Assembly: GCA_023897205.1 (NCBI GenBank) | Contig: JAHWDD010000010.1 | Location: forward strand, 1,178,001-1,242,000 | Reading direction: 5' to 3' | DNA length: 64,000 bases | From: Exophiala sp. HKRS030 | Taxonomy: Eukaryota > Ascomycota > Eurotiomycetes > Chaetothyriales > Herpotrichiellaceae | In this document: one piece after another, positions 20,977 to 34,300 of the stretch | How positions within the stretch are numbered: position 1 is the first letter of the stretch | Layout: each line of letters opens with the position of its first letter | Made by a program: the position numbers and the translations under genes | Notes under the pieces: generated by a model | Told to the model about the DNA's origin: nothing | What the model saw: the letters and a program-made list of their open reading frames with translations, nothing else | The model's database searches: none

Positions 20977-21147
20977 TCAGGGTCTCTGTTTTGTGGCGTG
21001 AGCCTGAACACTTCTAAGCACATGTTCACCAACAAAGCAGCACAGCTCAACATAGATGCTTAGCCATGAAGACAATAGTTCATAGCGCCATCCAACGCCG
21101 AAGTCAAAAGCGATTCCACCAAGGTTGCGAGCGATAGCTCCAGACAT
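20977..21147 (-). CDS. Possible 56-residue small protein
   Basis: An ATG-initiated minus-strand frame encodes 56 residues beginning MSGAIARNLGGIAFDFGVGW, followed by a hydrophobic, Cys-containing helix (WLSIYVELCCFVG) and a basic end. The balanced codon use, the start and a likely amphipathic or membrane segment make it plausible as a small organellar membrane protein. No family is recognised. It could be a chance frame or one exon of a longer gene. It lies between the 3' ends of rpr2 and the coiled-coil gene. Confidence 0.25.
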   Translation of the reverse strand: MSGAIARNLGGIAFDFGVGWRYELLSSWLSIYVELCCFVGEHVLRSVQAHATKQRP

Positions 21148-21383
21148 GATTTGCTAGGAATAGTCGTACAATCATCAGACGTGTCTCGTCAATCAATCAC
21201 CAGCCGTGAGGCTTCCGACTCTGTAGTTCGCCGCGAAAATAGACTTGCAAGACAACCGGAAGCGCCGACCTGAGCACCATAAAGCTGCCACAGGTCACGC
21301 TTGCGGAATGATGGGTAGGGATGGGTTGAAACCGGGAGGTGTTTATACATCCTCGTCATCTTCTGTCCCATTTGGACAAAATA

Positions 21384-21989
21384 TCAGCGCCGGGCGCGAG
21401 TTCCAGCCGTGATATGGCCAGTAGCGCGACTGCGATCGATTCGGGCGTCCATTTCGTCGACTTGCGTCCTCAACTGCTTGACTCGATCCCGTATTCGTTT
21501 CATCCTCTCGAATTCTGCTTCGCAACGATCGATCTCGGCTATTATTCTCTGCATTTTGACCATATTCGAATTGACGTTTGAGACGAGACCATTTGATCGA
21601 TTTCTCGAAGCGGCAATCGATTGTGCGGTGGCTTCCTCAAGCTAAAAAAAAAGCTGTCAGCGTACCATCCACGGTACAAGGAAAATGCGGAAATTACATA
21701 CTCGCTCGATGTGCTGTTGGATAGCACGCATCACTCTCTCAAGGTGTATGTATAGATTGTTGAGAGTGTCGTGATCCAGAACAATCCTCCCTGGCACACT
21801 CTGACTACTCGCCGCACTGACTGCACGAGAACTGGGTTGGGACTGCCTGCTCGTGCCTCGGCCTCGATCGGCCATTGCGCCGCCCGAGGGTGGGTTCTGG
21901 GTGACGACCTGATAATGATGACGGAGCAGAACAATTTCAGATTGAGTTAAACCCAAGGCCGTGTCAGATACCGAGTGAGGTGCGGACAT
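21384..21989 (-). CDS. Small coiled-coil protein of unknown function
   Basis: Exons 21989-21702 and 21641-21384 join across a 60-nt intron (GTATGT...TTTTTTTTTAG) to 181 residues. Residues 1-28 are ordered (ALGLTQSEIVLLRHHYQVV). Residues 30-65 are Ser/Gln-rich and disordered. From about 70 to 165 a continuous amphipathic helix is expected (LDHDTLNNLYIHLERVMRAI, then MVKMQRIIAEIDRCEAEFER and KQLRTQVDEMDARIDR). The tail is basic. Small helical subunits of vesicle-tethering (BLOC-1-like) or kinetochore complexes look like this, but I cannot assign one. The join is supported by the uninterrupted helix across the splice. The frame upstream of the chosen ATG has no ATG. Confidence 0.72.
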
Positions 21990-23683
21990 GGACGTCCAGA
22001 TCGGACGGTGCACTGAGGTCGGACCAATCTATGGGAAGAAGCAGATGAGTGTGGACAGAGGTAGCCGTGGTGATTAGACACAACATAGCAATTCTGGGAG
22101 CTGATAGGTGTGCGAGGAGCCGTCAAGAGTCGTGCAAGAGACACCAGACAGCGATCTGGCTGCGAGATATGGCAATGCGGGTGAGGCTGGTCATTGTAGC
22201 TTGACGTATCAATGGCCGCGACTAGCCACAAAACACAGAGCCGCAGGTTTTGCGAGGCGCCTCGATTGTTTCTTCCTCAAACACACACAACCTCCTCTTT
22301 GGGTCCCTCTGGCCTCGTTCCCCTCTGGGCGGGCGCCTGTGGATCGGAAAGGGAGTGTAACCGGGATCAAGATGTCACCTCAGGGTAAGAAACGGAGTAG
22401 GACGAGCGGCGATGCAGGAGTCAGGACAAAGTACGAAGAGGGTGTAGGGTGTGTATGTGTGTGTACTCAAGACAAAAGCGGTAGCTGTGGAGCGGGGACT
22501 GAGATGGTCAAGGACTGTTTCATCGCCCGCAACGATGACTAGAGAAATGAGATGGAGGCAGACCCAGCCCGGCGGCAGGATATAGGAGAAATGAAAAATA
22601 AAAACGGAGTAAGAGACAGCGCGTGTTGATTTGCAACGGGCGGCTGTAGAAGAGGGAAATGCAAAAGAGTTCAAGATCAAGAGACCAAAGAGGTTCTAAA
22701 GTAAGTCAGCTGCAGGCCTTCGTCCTTGGTCCCTGGCTATTCTTCCTTCGTCGCCATCCACCTGGCGAATCTAGAGAGAGAGCCACGAACGGAAGATGGC
22801 AAAGTGTGGGCAGAACGTGACAAGAGGGCAAGGGTCGTAGACTTGGGGTGGCTGCAACCAGCAGTAAGATTGATCGAGTCGATTGGTGAGCCCCGAGGCA
22901 TTTCGTGGGGCTTGTAGAGGGAGCAGGGCAAGTAGAGGTGGACGTGGGCTTCCAGGAGGGTGTGTTGCCTCAGACGATATCCCATCACACCTGCATCGTC
23001 TTGACTAGGTACTAATTTATCTCATGTCGCAATGAATTGCCGCCATCCCATTGTGCAGATCAACTACATTCGGATCGCTCAGTAGGCTCCGAGCTCACCT
23101 GTACTCTATTTCGTGGGAGAGGAAACGCATGAAACCCATCACCACTGGCCTCTCGCGAGAGCCACAGAGCCAGACCCTTCGCAAGGCGCCCATGACATGC
23201 TCAATCCGGGTTACACCTCCAGACCTGATCACAACTTTGCAACAGCCAGGTAATTGTCTTCTGGCCTGAAAGTGGTTCACGCTCATCTGCACGCCCGTTC
23301 ATGCAGGAGTTGCCTCCAAACAAGAGTGAAGCCAAAGCCCCCAGCCTGCAGCTGCATCTGCAGGCTACTGCAACTCTCACGTCGTCCCATCCTCTCTCCT
23401 GCAGCCGCCGTCGTCGGTATTCTCTCTGCGGTTCGTCTTTTTCGAAACCGGTGAGGCCCAAGGAGTGAGGCGCGCTGCGGGTTCGAACTACCAACGAAGG
23501 CCGCTGTTCCATTGACTGATTGACTGGCTCTCCGTGGGGAAGGCCCGACGCCGGGCACCAATCGTTCTGATCTGCGTAGGCCGTCTTTTTGCGCGCCGGT
23601 TTGACGTCTGACTTCATCCTCGTGCTGCAGGCTTTCGACCAAATTCGCCCATCGCTTGCGCCGGCCCCATCCCCTCCCACGTC
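21990..23683. promoter_or_regulatory. Divergent intergenic region upstream of the coiled-coil and WBP11-like genes
   Basis: About 1.7 kb between divergent start codons. Frames on both strands are short and without domain signals, including a 183-codon minus-strand frame that overlaps the start of the WBP11-like gene. Probably two promoters with 5' UTRs; nothing else is supported. Confidence 0.45.
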
Positions 23684-24643
23684 ATGGCACGAGACAAAGA
23701 GCGGTCGGTAAACCCTGCGCAACAGCAGCGCAAGCTGGAAAAGGCAAAACAATTGAAAAAGAGTCGGGCAGAACTACAGGCCAAAAGAAATGAAAAACTA
23801 GCGCGACGGAACCCCGACCGCATCCAGAGACAGATCGATGACCTAAAGGCCCTCGAGGCGTCTGGAGAAATCAAGCCTCGCGAAAAAGCCATCCTCGACG
23901 ACCTGGAAAGAGACCTCAAGGCCGTCCGCAAAGCAAGAGAGGCCCTCGGGCAGAAAGCACCACAATACGCAAGCCACCCCAGGAGAAGAGACGAAGACGG
24001 CGGTAACGTTTTGGGCAAGCGGCGGCACGATGGGGAACGCAAACATTTTCAGTCTCGAAGAGATTCTTCCGGCAGTGACACCGACGACTCCGTAAGACGA
24101 ATACCGATGCCAGAGGACACGCCGCCGCCGATTCCACGCGAATTCCGGCGCAACTTCAGAAAGGAAGAAGCGGCGCCAGACACCCGACTACCACCAAAGC
24201 CCGCGCCCGCCCCGAGGACCACCTACGAGAGCGCACCGCAGATCCGGGACCTCAAGAAAGAGGCCGTGAAACGTTTCGTGCCGGACGTCGTGAGAAAGAA
24301 GCAAGAAGCGGCCAGAGGAGGGCCAACAGGACACCTGGTAGAACCCGAGGAGATGGATCGGCTAGAGGCCGAAGGGTACCTACGAACCAGCTCTGACAGG
24401 GCGCAGGCAGGGACTCAAGACGGTCAGGCAAGAGGGACCAGTAACGCGACGAACCTGGCAGAGGAAGAGGAGAGGTTTCTTAGAGAACTAGAGATGCAGG
24501 ATGCAGATGCAGGTCAGGGCACAGGAGCAGAGCAGGTCACAACAACACAAAAAGTGCAAGAGGTAGAGGGCCGACCGGTCGGCGAACCGCTCCAACCACG
24601 CAGGCATGTAGAGATTGAAGAAGTCGAGGATGAGGATGCCTGA
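23684..24643 (+). CDS. WW-domain-binding protein 11-like splicing factor
   Basis: This is a 319-residue intronless protein. The N-terminal 90 residues form the highly charged WBP11 signature (RSVNPAQQQRKLEKAKQLKK, then RNPDRIQRQIDDLKALEASG and ILDDLERDLKAVRKAREALG), predicted as a long basic helix. A Pro-rich patch (PEDTPPPIPREFRR, about residue 150) is the type of site bound by WW domains. The middle holds KRFVPDVVRKKQEAA, conserved in the family, and the end is acidic (EIEEVEDEDA). In animals WBP11 is a nuclear pre-mRNA splicing protein that binds PQBP1. That role here is inferred by homology. The ATG at 23684 directly precedes the conserved block. Confidence 0.82.
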   Translation: MARDKERSVNPAQQQRKLEKAKQLKKSRAELQAKRNEKLARRNPDRIQRQIDDLKALEASGEIKPREKAILDDLERDLKAVRKAREALGQKAPQYASHPRRRDEDGGNVLGKRRHDGERKHFQSRRDSSGSDTDDSVRRIPMPEDTPPPIPREFRRNFRKEEAAPDTRLPPKPAPAPRTTYESAPQIRDLKKEAVKRFVPDVVRKKQEAARGGPTGHLVEPEEMDRLEAEGYLRTSSDRAQAGTQDGQARGTSNATNLAEEEERFLRELEMQDADAGQGTGAEQVTTTQKVQEVEGRPVGEPLQPRRHVEIEEVEDEDA

Positions 24644-25971
24644 TAAAACAGACTTTTGTCTTATTGACAAGGCATGGTCATACTTGTGGCCATATTCACG
24701 ATCCTTGTTCGGGGGTTTATCAAGTAAAGTAATACCTCCTAGAGTATCAGCATACCTTACCCAAGGTACGGAGTATGTCAAGCATTTACCCTTGACAAGG
24801 TAGACTTCAAAGACAAGACGCCTTCGACCAGACTGCTCGAGGGTCTCTGCTTGCCGAAAGTGCTCTCACAAGATACAAAATCCAATCTCTTCAACCTCTT
24901 CTCTTCTGCTCTCTTCTCTTCTCTTCTGTTTTCTTTTCTTCTTTTTCTGGGTCATTCTTTCGGCCCACCTGCCTGACTTCGTAGATATCATACCTCGATC
25001 GATCACGAAGTAAATCGGTAATGAAAGAGGGTGTAAGGGACTCGAAGAGACAAGGTCCCCAAGAAGATACCCAAACTGGTGCGTTTCCCATCAGCCAGAT
25101 TGGAATTCGACACCATGACTTCTCATCTTTCCCTTCTAATTAGGATGCTATTGAGGGGGGAAAGGGCAGACAAAGATTTCATTTCAGGGTCGCTTGATGG
25201 TGGTGGTCAACACGAGGTTTTGTGTCGAAGAAGACGGAGCGAGTACAGTAATATATGAACTATCCGTCTACCGGTTTGTCTCCCCCTTTTTGTACACCAA
25301 GAAAACAACTACAGTACATCACATTTACTAACCTTTTCAATGCAAATCACCATAAAATCTGCAAAACTCAGCAATCGCTCCGTATCCAGAGGAACAAAAT
25401 CATTAAGTACAGATGGGGGGCTTTCTGCTTCGAGAGCTAATCATCATTTCTTGTTTTCGTAGTTTGGTCTACTGTACACACATACACACGTCTCCATCGT
25501 CACCTGGGTCGCCCTTCTTCACCTCTCCTCTTCTCTCATCTAAAGCTTCTTTCGTGATTTAGCTCGAGGTCAGATCCTCTAAAATCGACCATCAGGGAAA
25601 AAGAAAAGGCCAATCCAGCATTTGATACCAAAAAAAGACCCCCGGTAACACCTTCACCCCAAATACTGCTCGAATTGAGAACCAAAAGATAGTCATGTCA
25701 AGCACAAACACCGCAAGTCCGGCACTGCTGGTAATGACATACATGCTTCCAATTGCAGCCAAGTTTTGGTCGAGGACGAAAAGAAAATCGTCCAAAAGAA
25801 AATCGTTTGGCCCTTTTCCCACTGTTTGTGTCACATTACATATCGCGCATAAGGAGACCGAATCTTCCATGATACCTGGGAAGATTTTGGTTTTTCCAGA
25901 AGGTGCTGTAACAACAACACGTAATCTCATGTCATCGTTTCAGAGTGTGCTGTTCACAACCACCCCGTGAT
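24644..25971. other. Convergent 3' flanks of the WBP11-like gene and nimA
   Basis: About 1.3 kb between convergent stops. It contains a TACGGAGTA copy (24767-24775) and a polypyrimidine TCTTC-rich tract (about 24890-24950). The small frame at 25695-25970 lies next to the nimA stop and has no family features. No gene is supported. Confidence 0.5.
24890..24950. repeat. Polypyrimidine tract
   Basis: About 60 nt of nearly pure C/T composed of CTCTTCT-like units on the plus strand. Long homopurine-homopyrimidine tracts can form triplex (H-DNA) structure. No function is evident. Confidence 0.7.
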
Positions 25972-28338
25972 TCATCGCATCATACGAACGTTTCTCACAT
26001 CGCGTTTGAGGAAGGGACTGGGCATCTCATCACCCAAGACCTCAGGATCCCAGATAGGCGGGACTTCAGGCAGATCTTTGTCAACAAGTTTCCGTTCAGA
26101 ATAAAGGTTGCTTGATAAATCGGCACTCATTGGGCGACCCCCAGCTCGGGCTTGAGCAAGTTCAACGAGGGTGCGTCCACCAACGCCATTACCGATAGCT
26201 GGCTGCTTGGACGCGGCAAGCTTGCTCACCAACTTGCCTCCAGTTGTGGCTGCACGTCTCAATGGGCTTGTGCTGCCGTTCTCACACGTAACTTGTTCTC
26301 TGAGATCCGTCCTGCTTGGGATTTTGCTGAGACGTCTATTCGGGCTGGCCGGTCGGACGCCAACAGCTCTAATGTCTCCATCGCTGACGGCTTTACCGCT
26401 CGCTATGTTTGAGGAAGTGATGCCGGCTCTCACTTGAGCTGCTGCACCACTGGAAGGAAAAAGTGTCGGCTTAGTCGTCAGCTTCTGTACAACTGCCGTG
26501 GTATTATGCCTTACGAGACCAGGCTTAGTCCGCAGGCGTGAAGGCTGAGGGTTCTTAAATGGGTCAGTGCTCGCAACGGTTGCCTTCAGTCGAGTTGGAC
26601 TGGCTAATTCCGGAAATCCATCATCGTCCGAATCATCCTCAAAATCATGGTTCTCCTCATCAGACGAATAAGCGAGTTGAGGCTCCCATTTGGCCTTTTG
26701 TCGTGCAGCTTGTGCGAAGATATTCCTAGCACTTGCAGCAGTCACCGTAGAATTGGCCGTGAGTTGCGCAGCCGCAGTTCTTCGTGGTGACAGCGCAAGA
26801 CCAGAGATAGAGATTGGCGAAGGTTCAGACATCTGTACATCTGCTGGGGAGTCAAGATTGGTCTTCGATCTGGCAAACGGCGTCTTTGCCTTCTTCGGTG
26901 GTGCCGCTTGTCCTCTCGAGGTGTCCGGAGAGTTCAGAGAGAGGTCAGAAAGGTCGGTAAGGTCGGTCGTGGAAGGAAAGTCCTCCTCACTAGAAGTATT
27001 CACCGATGAAGCAGGGTTGTGGTTCTCTTTGTTAAAGCCTGGTGGGTTCTGAATGTCTCTTAATGATCTGGTAGTATGAGTCTGTTTAGTGAGGACCTCG
27101 GCCACGCGGGCTTGAACTTCGCTGTCAAATTGCTTGCGCAAACTCTCTATCTCGATCTGGATTTGTCGCTCAATTTCAAGCCGAGCCTTCAGTTCCCATT
27201 CGCGTCGAAGCTGATCGTTAATCGCCGCCTTCATCGCAGCTCGGTCTGCTTCAAGCGCTGATAATCTTTCCTCTGCCTGCTTCAGTTTGTGTTCGGCTAT
27301 CTCTTCTCGGGTCTTTAGGGCTTTTCCAATGTTGACCATCTCTTGTTGCCGTCTGGCTATCCATACATAAGGTACAGTTAACAATGAAACCGTGTCCGGA
27401 CGGTGTGTAGGATTCGTCTTCAGACAGTTTGCGATGACATTGGCAAGGTCTTTTGAGTAAATGGAAGGGATAGGTTTGAAGTCGCCTTTTCTGATTCGTT
27501 GCACTAGTTGCAGGTGCGAATTGGCGTTGAACGGTGGCTCTTTGGTGCAAAGTTCGTACATAATGCAGCCTAATGACCAGATGTCCGAATGAAGAGTGTA
27601 CCGCTCGGCAGCACAGATCTCTGGAGACATATAGAAGGGTGTGCCAACGTAGGTGGAGGCAAAGTCGTGTGACTGCATTAGTTTCGACAGCCCAAAGTCT
27701 CCCAGTTTCACCGACTGGTCTTCTCCTAGAAAGATGTTCTCTGGCTTGAGATCTCGATGGAGAATCATCTTGCCAGCCACTGGAGGCCGGACCTTCTGCC
27801 GTGAGAGATCGTTTCCAGGTTCTGGTGGGTCGACACCATAGTGACAGCGGTAGAGAGCAGTAACAATCTGGCTGAAAATCCTCCAAACAAAGTCTTCTTT
27901 CGCGTACTCATTCTTCCTCTTGAGCTCTTTGATGACCGACCCGAGGTCGCCGCCGCCACAATACTCCATGTAAAGATAAAGTTCCTGCGTCTGCTTGAGG
28001 TGTTCGCGGTGGAAGTAGCCCACAATGTTTGGATGTTTCAACGAGGAGAGGATCGAGAATTCGGCATGTAATTGATCGCGTTCTTTTTGTGACATTTTGA
28101 GGTAGTTTATTTCTTTACGGCACAAGATCTGCATCCGGTCAGCAAACTATCTCGATGGGAGCAGCTCAGAAGACACGTACATGGCCATCTTGTTTTCGAC
28201 GAACTTTTCTGATTATGCCAAAGGCACCTCGCCCTGTGCATGCTCATCAGCGCGCAAGATCAATTGCAATGTCAATAATGCCGTACCTATAATCTCCTTG
28301 ACTTCATACTTCTCGTTGTCTGCCAGTTCGAGCGCCAT
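25972..28338 (-). CDS. nimA: G2/mitosis-specific protein kinase NIMA
   Basis: Exons 28338-28287, 28233-28181 and 28128-25972 join in frame to 753 residues. The two introns are 53 and 52 nt with GTACGG and GTACGT donors. NIMA is the founding Nek-family Ser/Thr kinase needed for mitotic entry. Exons 1-2 supply the P-loop region (GRGAFGIIRKV), and exon 3 starts ILCRKEIN, which places the ATP-binding lysine at K40. Further motifs are YMEYCGGGDLGSVI, HRDLKPEN, DFGLSKLM, the T-loop STYVGTPFYMSPE, and SDIWSLGCIMYEL. A coiled coil follows (residues about 310-400), then a long Ser/Pro-rich regulatory tail with an acidic patch (SDEENHDFEDDSDDDG). The length is close to the Aspergillus protein. It heads away from the 8.4 kb gene-free stretch. 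Confidence 0.96.
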
Positions 28339-31300
28339 CTTGGCTGCGTTGGCAAAAGGCGGAACCGAAAGGAAAGGCAGGCGCGATCTAATAACGGTCT
28401 GCGGAGGCTACAGAAGCATCGCCTGAAAGTAAGAGACAATACCTTCTGGAATACCTACAAATCTGAGTGAGATCTTCCAAAGATGATAAAGTTCCCAGTA
28501 GGATAGAATCGTCATGGACCACGTCCGAACTGTGAGCACCCGGAATGTGCAGCCATTACGAGTAGCCATAGAAGCACGTTTGTTGACCTGCGTTGCGTAG
28601 CAACGAGTAGTTTCACGAACACGTGATGTGTCTTGGTACACATTGTGTTCCTGACATTCAACCTCTTTCACTGCCTCACCTGTGTTGCAGACATCATCTC
28701 CATTGTCAGAGAACACTTCTTGATGATCCTATGTCTGTATTTACACTGTCAACAAGAAGCGTATGCACACCAAGCTGTTGTAGCTCTTGTTGCGTGCTCG
28801 TGCCTAATATGACCAGTATGAGCCTAATGCGGGGTTCGGGAAAACTCATATCCCGCGGTCGGAACGATCACAACATTTCCCATCTCTTGTTTCGTAGACC
28901 TGCCTGTTCATGCTCAGTTGGTTCAAGGACTTATCATCAGTGGAAAAAAGGGTGAGAAGTGTCACGGTGGCACAGAGGCGATGGCAGAAATGCTTGACGG
29001 CGAACTGTGTGTCGTTCTTGTCAAGCTTTCATCATTGTTTTTCTTTGTCAGCTTTCGACGCATGTTTTCAAGCCGCCATACTTAAGCATCTGTAGCGCAA
29101 GAGTTGATGAAAGGTAAAGTGGTAGTTTTCAACAGAGTATTGGATTGGCACCTATGCACTTCACTAAGCATACCTGCGTTCTTCCGTCGAAAGACCACGA
29201 GAAATATTGCTGCTATCCTACTTTGTTCATTGGAGCATCAAAAGCGATCAGGAGAGACAGGGCAACTCTAGGATACAGTCCTCCGAGTTCATCTACTTGG
29301 CAGCATATCCTAGTTCGGTCCGGAATTGCTACTACAAAAAGGCACCTTACATAGCGATCATCGATCTCTGTGAACGCAAGAGCCCAGGGGCTCCTCACAA
29401 TTCACGTGCAACTTCAAACATCAACAGATGATCCTAGTCAACGGCAGTTGTTGTTCTTCTGGTATTGCTGGGGATCCCTTGTAATAGGGCAACAACAAGG
29501 ACTCCATGTGGTGCCATATCCTGCATGGCTAGTCTTTCTGGTCGTAAGATAATTGTACAAGCGAAATAAGGGATGCAGCTTGCAGCTGGCCTGGTGTGTG
29601 TAGGGTGACATGCTGCAAGTAAGTGCTCTAGACCCTGTAAACAGGTCCATCATGGGACAGTGTACGAATAGTGTCGGGTGAAGCATGCAACGCCTCGATG
29701 TGGGTCATGACTGATAAATATGCCTCCCAGGATCCTGGCTGCTTGACGAAGTGCTCCCAAGCGACAGAAAGCAGGAGAAGGACGGGTTGGAAAATGGGTG
29801 CCACGCAAAGGGCGCTTCCAGACTCAGAATGCTACTTACAAAAGTGCAAGAAGAATAGTAGGTCTAGCCTCGCCTCGGAGCGGTGACTCTGCTGTGAGCC
29901 AACGAGATGGTTAGACGCCGAAGTAGTCTCATGCGTAGGCTAGAAATGTACGTGAAAATTGCTGGGGAGGCCCATCGGCATACCGGGGGTTTTCGCTGAT
30001 CGGTGTATTTCGAAACGGTCCGGGTGGAAATACCCAAGCGCTGCTGATGGGAACCTTGTCACCACCCTGGCAAGGTCTCACAAGACTCGCGATAAATGGT
30101 GCTTGTGAGTCTGACTATCCGAACGAGCGACGCCAAAGTCATTCGGCGCGAATAGTGAGCGCATATTTACGGTTTTGACGCAAGCCACGTGGACACAGTT
30201 GGGCGATGGTGTCGAAAGGATGAAAGTTTTTCTTTCACTGTTCAGCCCGTAGGAGGCACAACCACCTACTCGTATCCTGTATGTACTCCGGAACTTGCCA
30301 ACGGTTGATGCACCCAGGTAGATCATTATTGAGCCCATTGGCAATTGGAAGGTTCAGTAAGCCTTCGGTTGGAAGGTCTGGCCGAGCACACGCCATCTCT
30401 CACAATTGCCTGACCACCCGTGAACTCCCTGAGCGGGTGGCAGCAAAATAGTCCAGTGGGCCTGCTGACCTCTGTGGCTCCTGTGCAAAGATGAATCGAG
30501 ATGCCGTTAGCGACGGCTCAAGAGCGCAGAGGAAACGTGGGACGGGCTGCCAATCTGAGGGAGTGGATATGGTGAGGCCAGAAGCCAAGCGGATGGACTC
30601 TCCAGGGGCGTCGGGATGTGCAGGGATGGCTGCCACGTGGAAACAGGTCGGTGGGGAGACAGATCCGACAACCTGCAGGTCTTGTTACGGAGTAGCAAAA
30701 TTTGACACACGTCAACCAGAATTGTACTTGTAACCAAGAGCCGTGGGCCCGAGGGCTTCCGTAGAAGGCAGCTCCTACAGGGTAGGGCCACTCTTGCTGC
30801 GGGCGCACAGGCAGCGTCAATTAAGCGAAGGTCTGTGCCATTTAGGAGCGGCGGAAATAGAGAGCAACCGACCACGGGGTGGATAGGCGAATACGAGCTC
30901 GGGATGCAGGTATTATTTTTTCCCCCTGCCGCGTTCAATAGTAAAATAACAACTGCGTCATGAGAATACTATCATGTTTTGCGGCGTGGGTAATTTGCAG
31001 CAACAGGCTTGCAAGCTGATTGTGCTGTGTGTTTCGGGGCTGCCATGCCCTCAGTTGGTGACGCCGCCGAAGCGATCTGATTGACAGCCGGACGGCTAGA
31101 GAGGATCACACCGTTGAGTCAGGCCCAGACGCCCAACAACGGCCGAGTTTGACAACGACGGGCTCCATCGGGCCCTGCTTTAGGATACACACTTGCTTCG
31201 TAGTGGCGTTGCAATGACTTCAATCGAAGTGCGAGGACATGCACCATCGAAACAATGGCTGTGCCGGACCGGTCAGAGGTGGAAGGAAGGCCATGGCGGA

Positions 31301-34300
31301 GAGCTCTAGGGCGATTGTGTACCAAGTCTTCTTTCTAGAAGGAATCATAACTCCTGTTAGGCTGGCCAACTAGGCCTAAACGAAGTTGGTTGTGTGGGTG
31401 AGAGAAGTGCCCCCAGAACAGTGTCAACTCTTACCGAGGCCACGCTTGCTAAGCCATGCACCATGATGCAAGGATCTCATCCACATGAAACCTGACGCGA
31501 AGAACTGAAACCTCATCCCTGGCGATCCCAGCCATCACAATTTCGTTCGCGACTTTGTGCTTTGGATCTAGGGAAAGTGACCAGTGAGAGTGGTCGAATT
31601 TCCTACGAAATACCGAAAAGAGGATGAGATATTTTCACCGAACCATCGCCCATCCGCCGAGAGCCAGGTTCGCCACAGACACTCACCCAGAAGGCACTGT
31701 TGAAGTGAACTCTGTTCTGAGAATTCTCGCAAGACACTCAGTGTGCTTTCTGAGCAAACCTAAAAGAGAGACAAATTAGGACGGCATATGCAAGTTTGGA
31801 TCATTCTTTAGGACGATAGAGGAAAGGTTACGTGGGTTGACAGGCCAGCGATCGGCTGGGTGGCGTTGTGCCTGTCCACAGTCAAAGTCAAGATCCTCGC
31901 ACGGTGTACCTAGTGATGCCTTGAGGGTTTTCCACTGACGACTCCCACGTGGTCCTTGCAGGAATGGGTAATTCCACACTGCACGAAAGCACCCCTTTCG
32001 GGTGTTGCTGACAGACTAGGTGCGGACATACTTCCCTTTACTACGTAGAACTGGGCGTCTCTCAAGTCAAAGCAGTGTGAAGAGGCTGAGGCCAATGCTC
32101 CGGAGAGGGGCGCTGCAACCTGTCCACCATTTCTTTCCGGTATGGCTTTTTACTGACGACAAAACAACAAGGGTTGTTATGCACATGCTACCTGCAGCTG
32201 ACCCCTGCTACCATTTCGTTGCAATGCACCTAGAGAATGCCAATCCGGTGGTGGCTGAACACATTGACCCTCCGGAGGGATGGTTCCTTTCCCTTGGGTC
32301 GAGGCAGTGGAATAAAGCTATGTCGGATTGAGCAATAACAATTCGGTTGCCAGTTTTATCCGTCTAGCCATTCCGAGGCCGTTATGGGAGGGTAAACTAG
32401 TTGGCCCGCCTGTAGGAAACCAAAGGTGTCTTGTTCGCATACCGGCCGTCGGAGCCCGACCACGAGAAGTAGAGGGGGCATCGGGAGTGTGCTTCATTTC
32501 CACGCACACACCTTGGTCGCAAAGACTGGCATTATTACCCGAAGAGGGACAGTAGCGCTGCAGGGCGATGAGAACCATGATGTACGATGTACATACACCG
32601 TCATGAAAGCTCTGAAAGCGTGCACATCTCGGGAATGCGAGGCGAGTGCGAGAGCAAGTGCCAAAATTTCCATCGTGGCGGCAGCTCCGGTGCTCATATC
32701 GAGACAAGCTCTGACACCTTCCAGGGCTTCAAACCACGGTCTCATGGACGGAGGACAGGGCGTGAGCCTGTTCATCTCGCTTTTGAACTCGTGACACGTC
32801 TACAATCAGCAGAAGCATGGCAATGGCGTGGCATGGAGACATGGAGCGTATGGAGAAATGGTGACTCCTCGTCAATCCAAGGGGGCGATAAAAGAAAAAT
32901 GATTGCGGGCAACCTGAATTGAGGAAGTTTCGCGACAAGGCCGCCGTATGGGAAATCACGAGGGAGCACGCTTGGGGGACGATCAAACGCACCATGTGCA
33001 ACACGATCGACGCGCGTGGCTGGAGACGGGGGATCTTGACAAAAAAAAATACGACCCTAACCGGGGTTCAGGTGGTTGATCGTGGCAGCAGGGGGTGTGT
33101 TGTTGGTCAAGATTGGGATGGGATGGGAGGGGTGGAGTTGGGCACTCGCACGGCCGACTTTTATTTGGGTGTTTGGTGGCAGAGATGACTGCATCAGCGC
33201 CGGACCAAATTAAGAGATTATGGTCCAAGGAATGAGCTTGGCACATACAAGAATAGAGTGCTCGTATTATTGTGCTCGTACACTGTCACCACTTCGACAG
33301 AGAAGCAGTACGAGTAGTACGGAGTACATGTTGAGAAAAGGAAACAAGGGACAGGGATTACTCCTCCACGATCTGTGATATCGACGTCAGGGAAGACGAA
33401 GGAGGTGAAATAATAAATACGAGTACTGGACGGTCAAGATGTGCAAGCAGTGCTGGTATTCCTTACTGTATGAACACGAGAAAACAATGAAATACGGGTT
33501 ACGCAGTTGCCTACGCAGATCGACGAGGATCCCTCGGTAGCAATAATAATAATACTTCTGGAAGTTACAATTTGATGATGTGCTTCACTCGGCAGCTTCT
33601 TCCCTTTTCCTTCCTGAGCGAGTTACGGCACCGCCTAGTCGTTATGTCATGCGCATAATCTCCGACGTCTGCTTATTGGAGTGATGGGCGGGCCAGGGTT
33701 TAAGCGAGCCTGATCGGTCGCTGCTAGGGGCAATGCTAAGGGCTGATTGATGCTCACTTGATCCGAGCTTCAAATGTCGCTAATAATGTCCAGGCTCTGT
33801 TGTCGTCTGCTTCGGTGTCGCGGTGATGGTTCTGGTCGCTTGCAGTCGACTTTGTCAGGAACAGCAACTTAATAGCTGACAGCAATAGGGATGCTCTACT
33901 CCGTAAGGCTGCTTGTATCCAGCTGTACGGAAGACAGACTCTGTAGAATACGAGAAACAGTGGGCCAGGGTAAGTTCTCTAGGAGCAGCACGAGACATGC
34001 AGCGGTCATGGTTAGGGAAAGGAGGCGTTGGGATAGGCCGAGATCTTTGTGGCTCCTGATCGGTGTAGCCGGGATCAGACAGGTTGCTCATTCTCCTTAG
34101 GGGCATTGGATTGCATATTGTATGACACCAACATCAGGTTGAGACAGGTGTCGAAACTTACTACAGGGCAGATCTCCAGGCTCACCCGGGCCAGGCCAGC
34201 AGAGGCTCGTATACTAATGTTCTTAACAACTCCTCAGAACGGGGATGATATGCCGTGTCACTCTTCCGTACTGAATCCGTATTGTTTGCATGAATAATAA

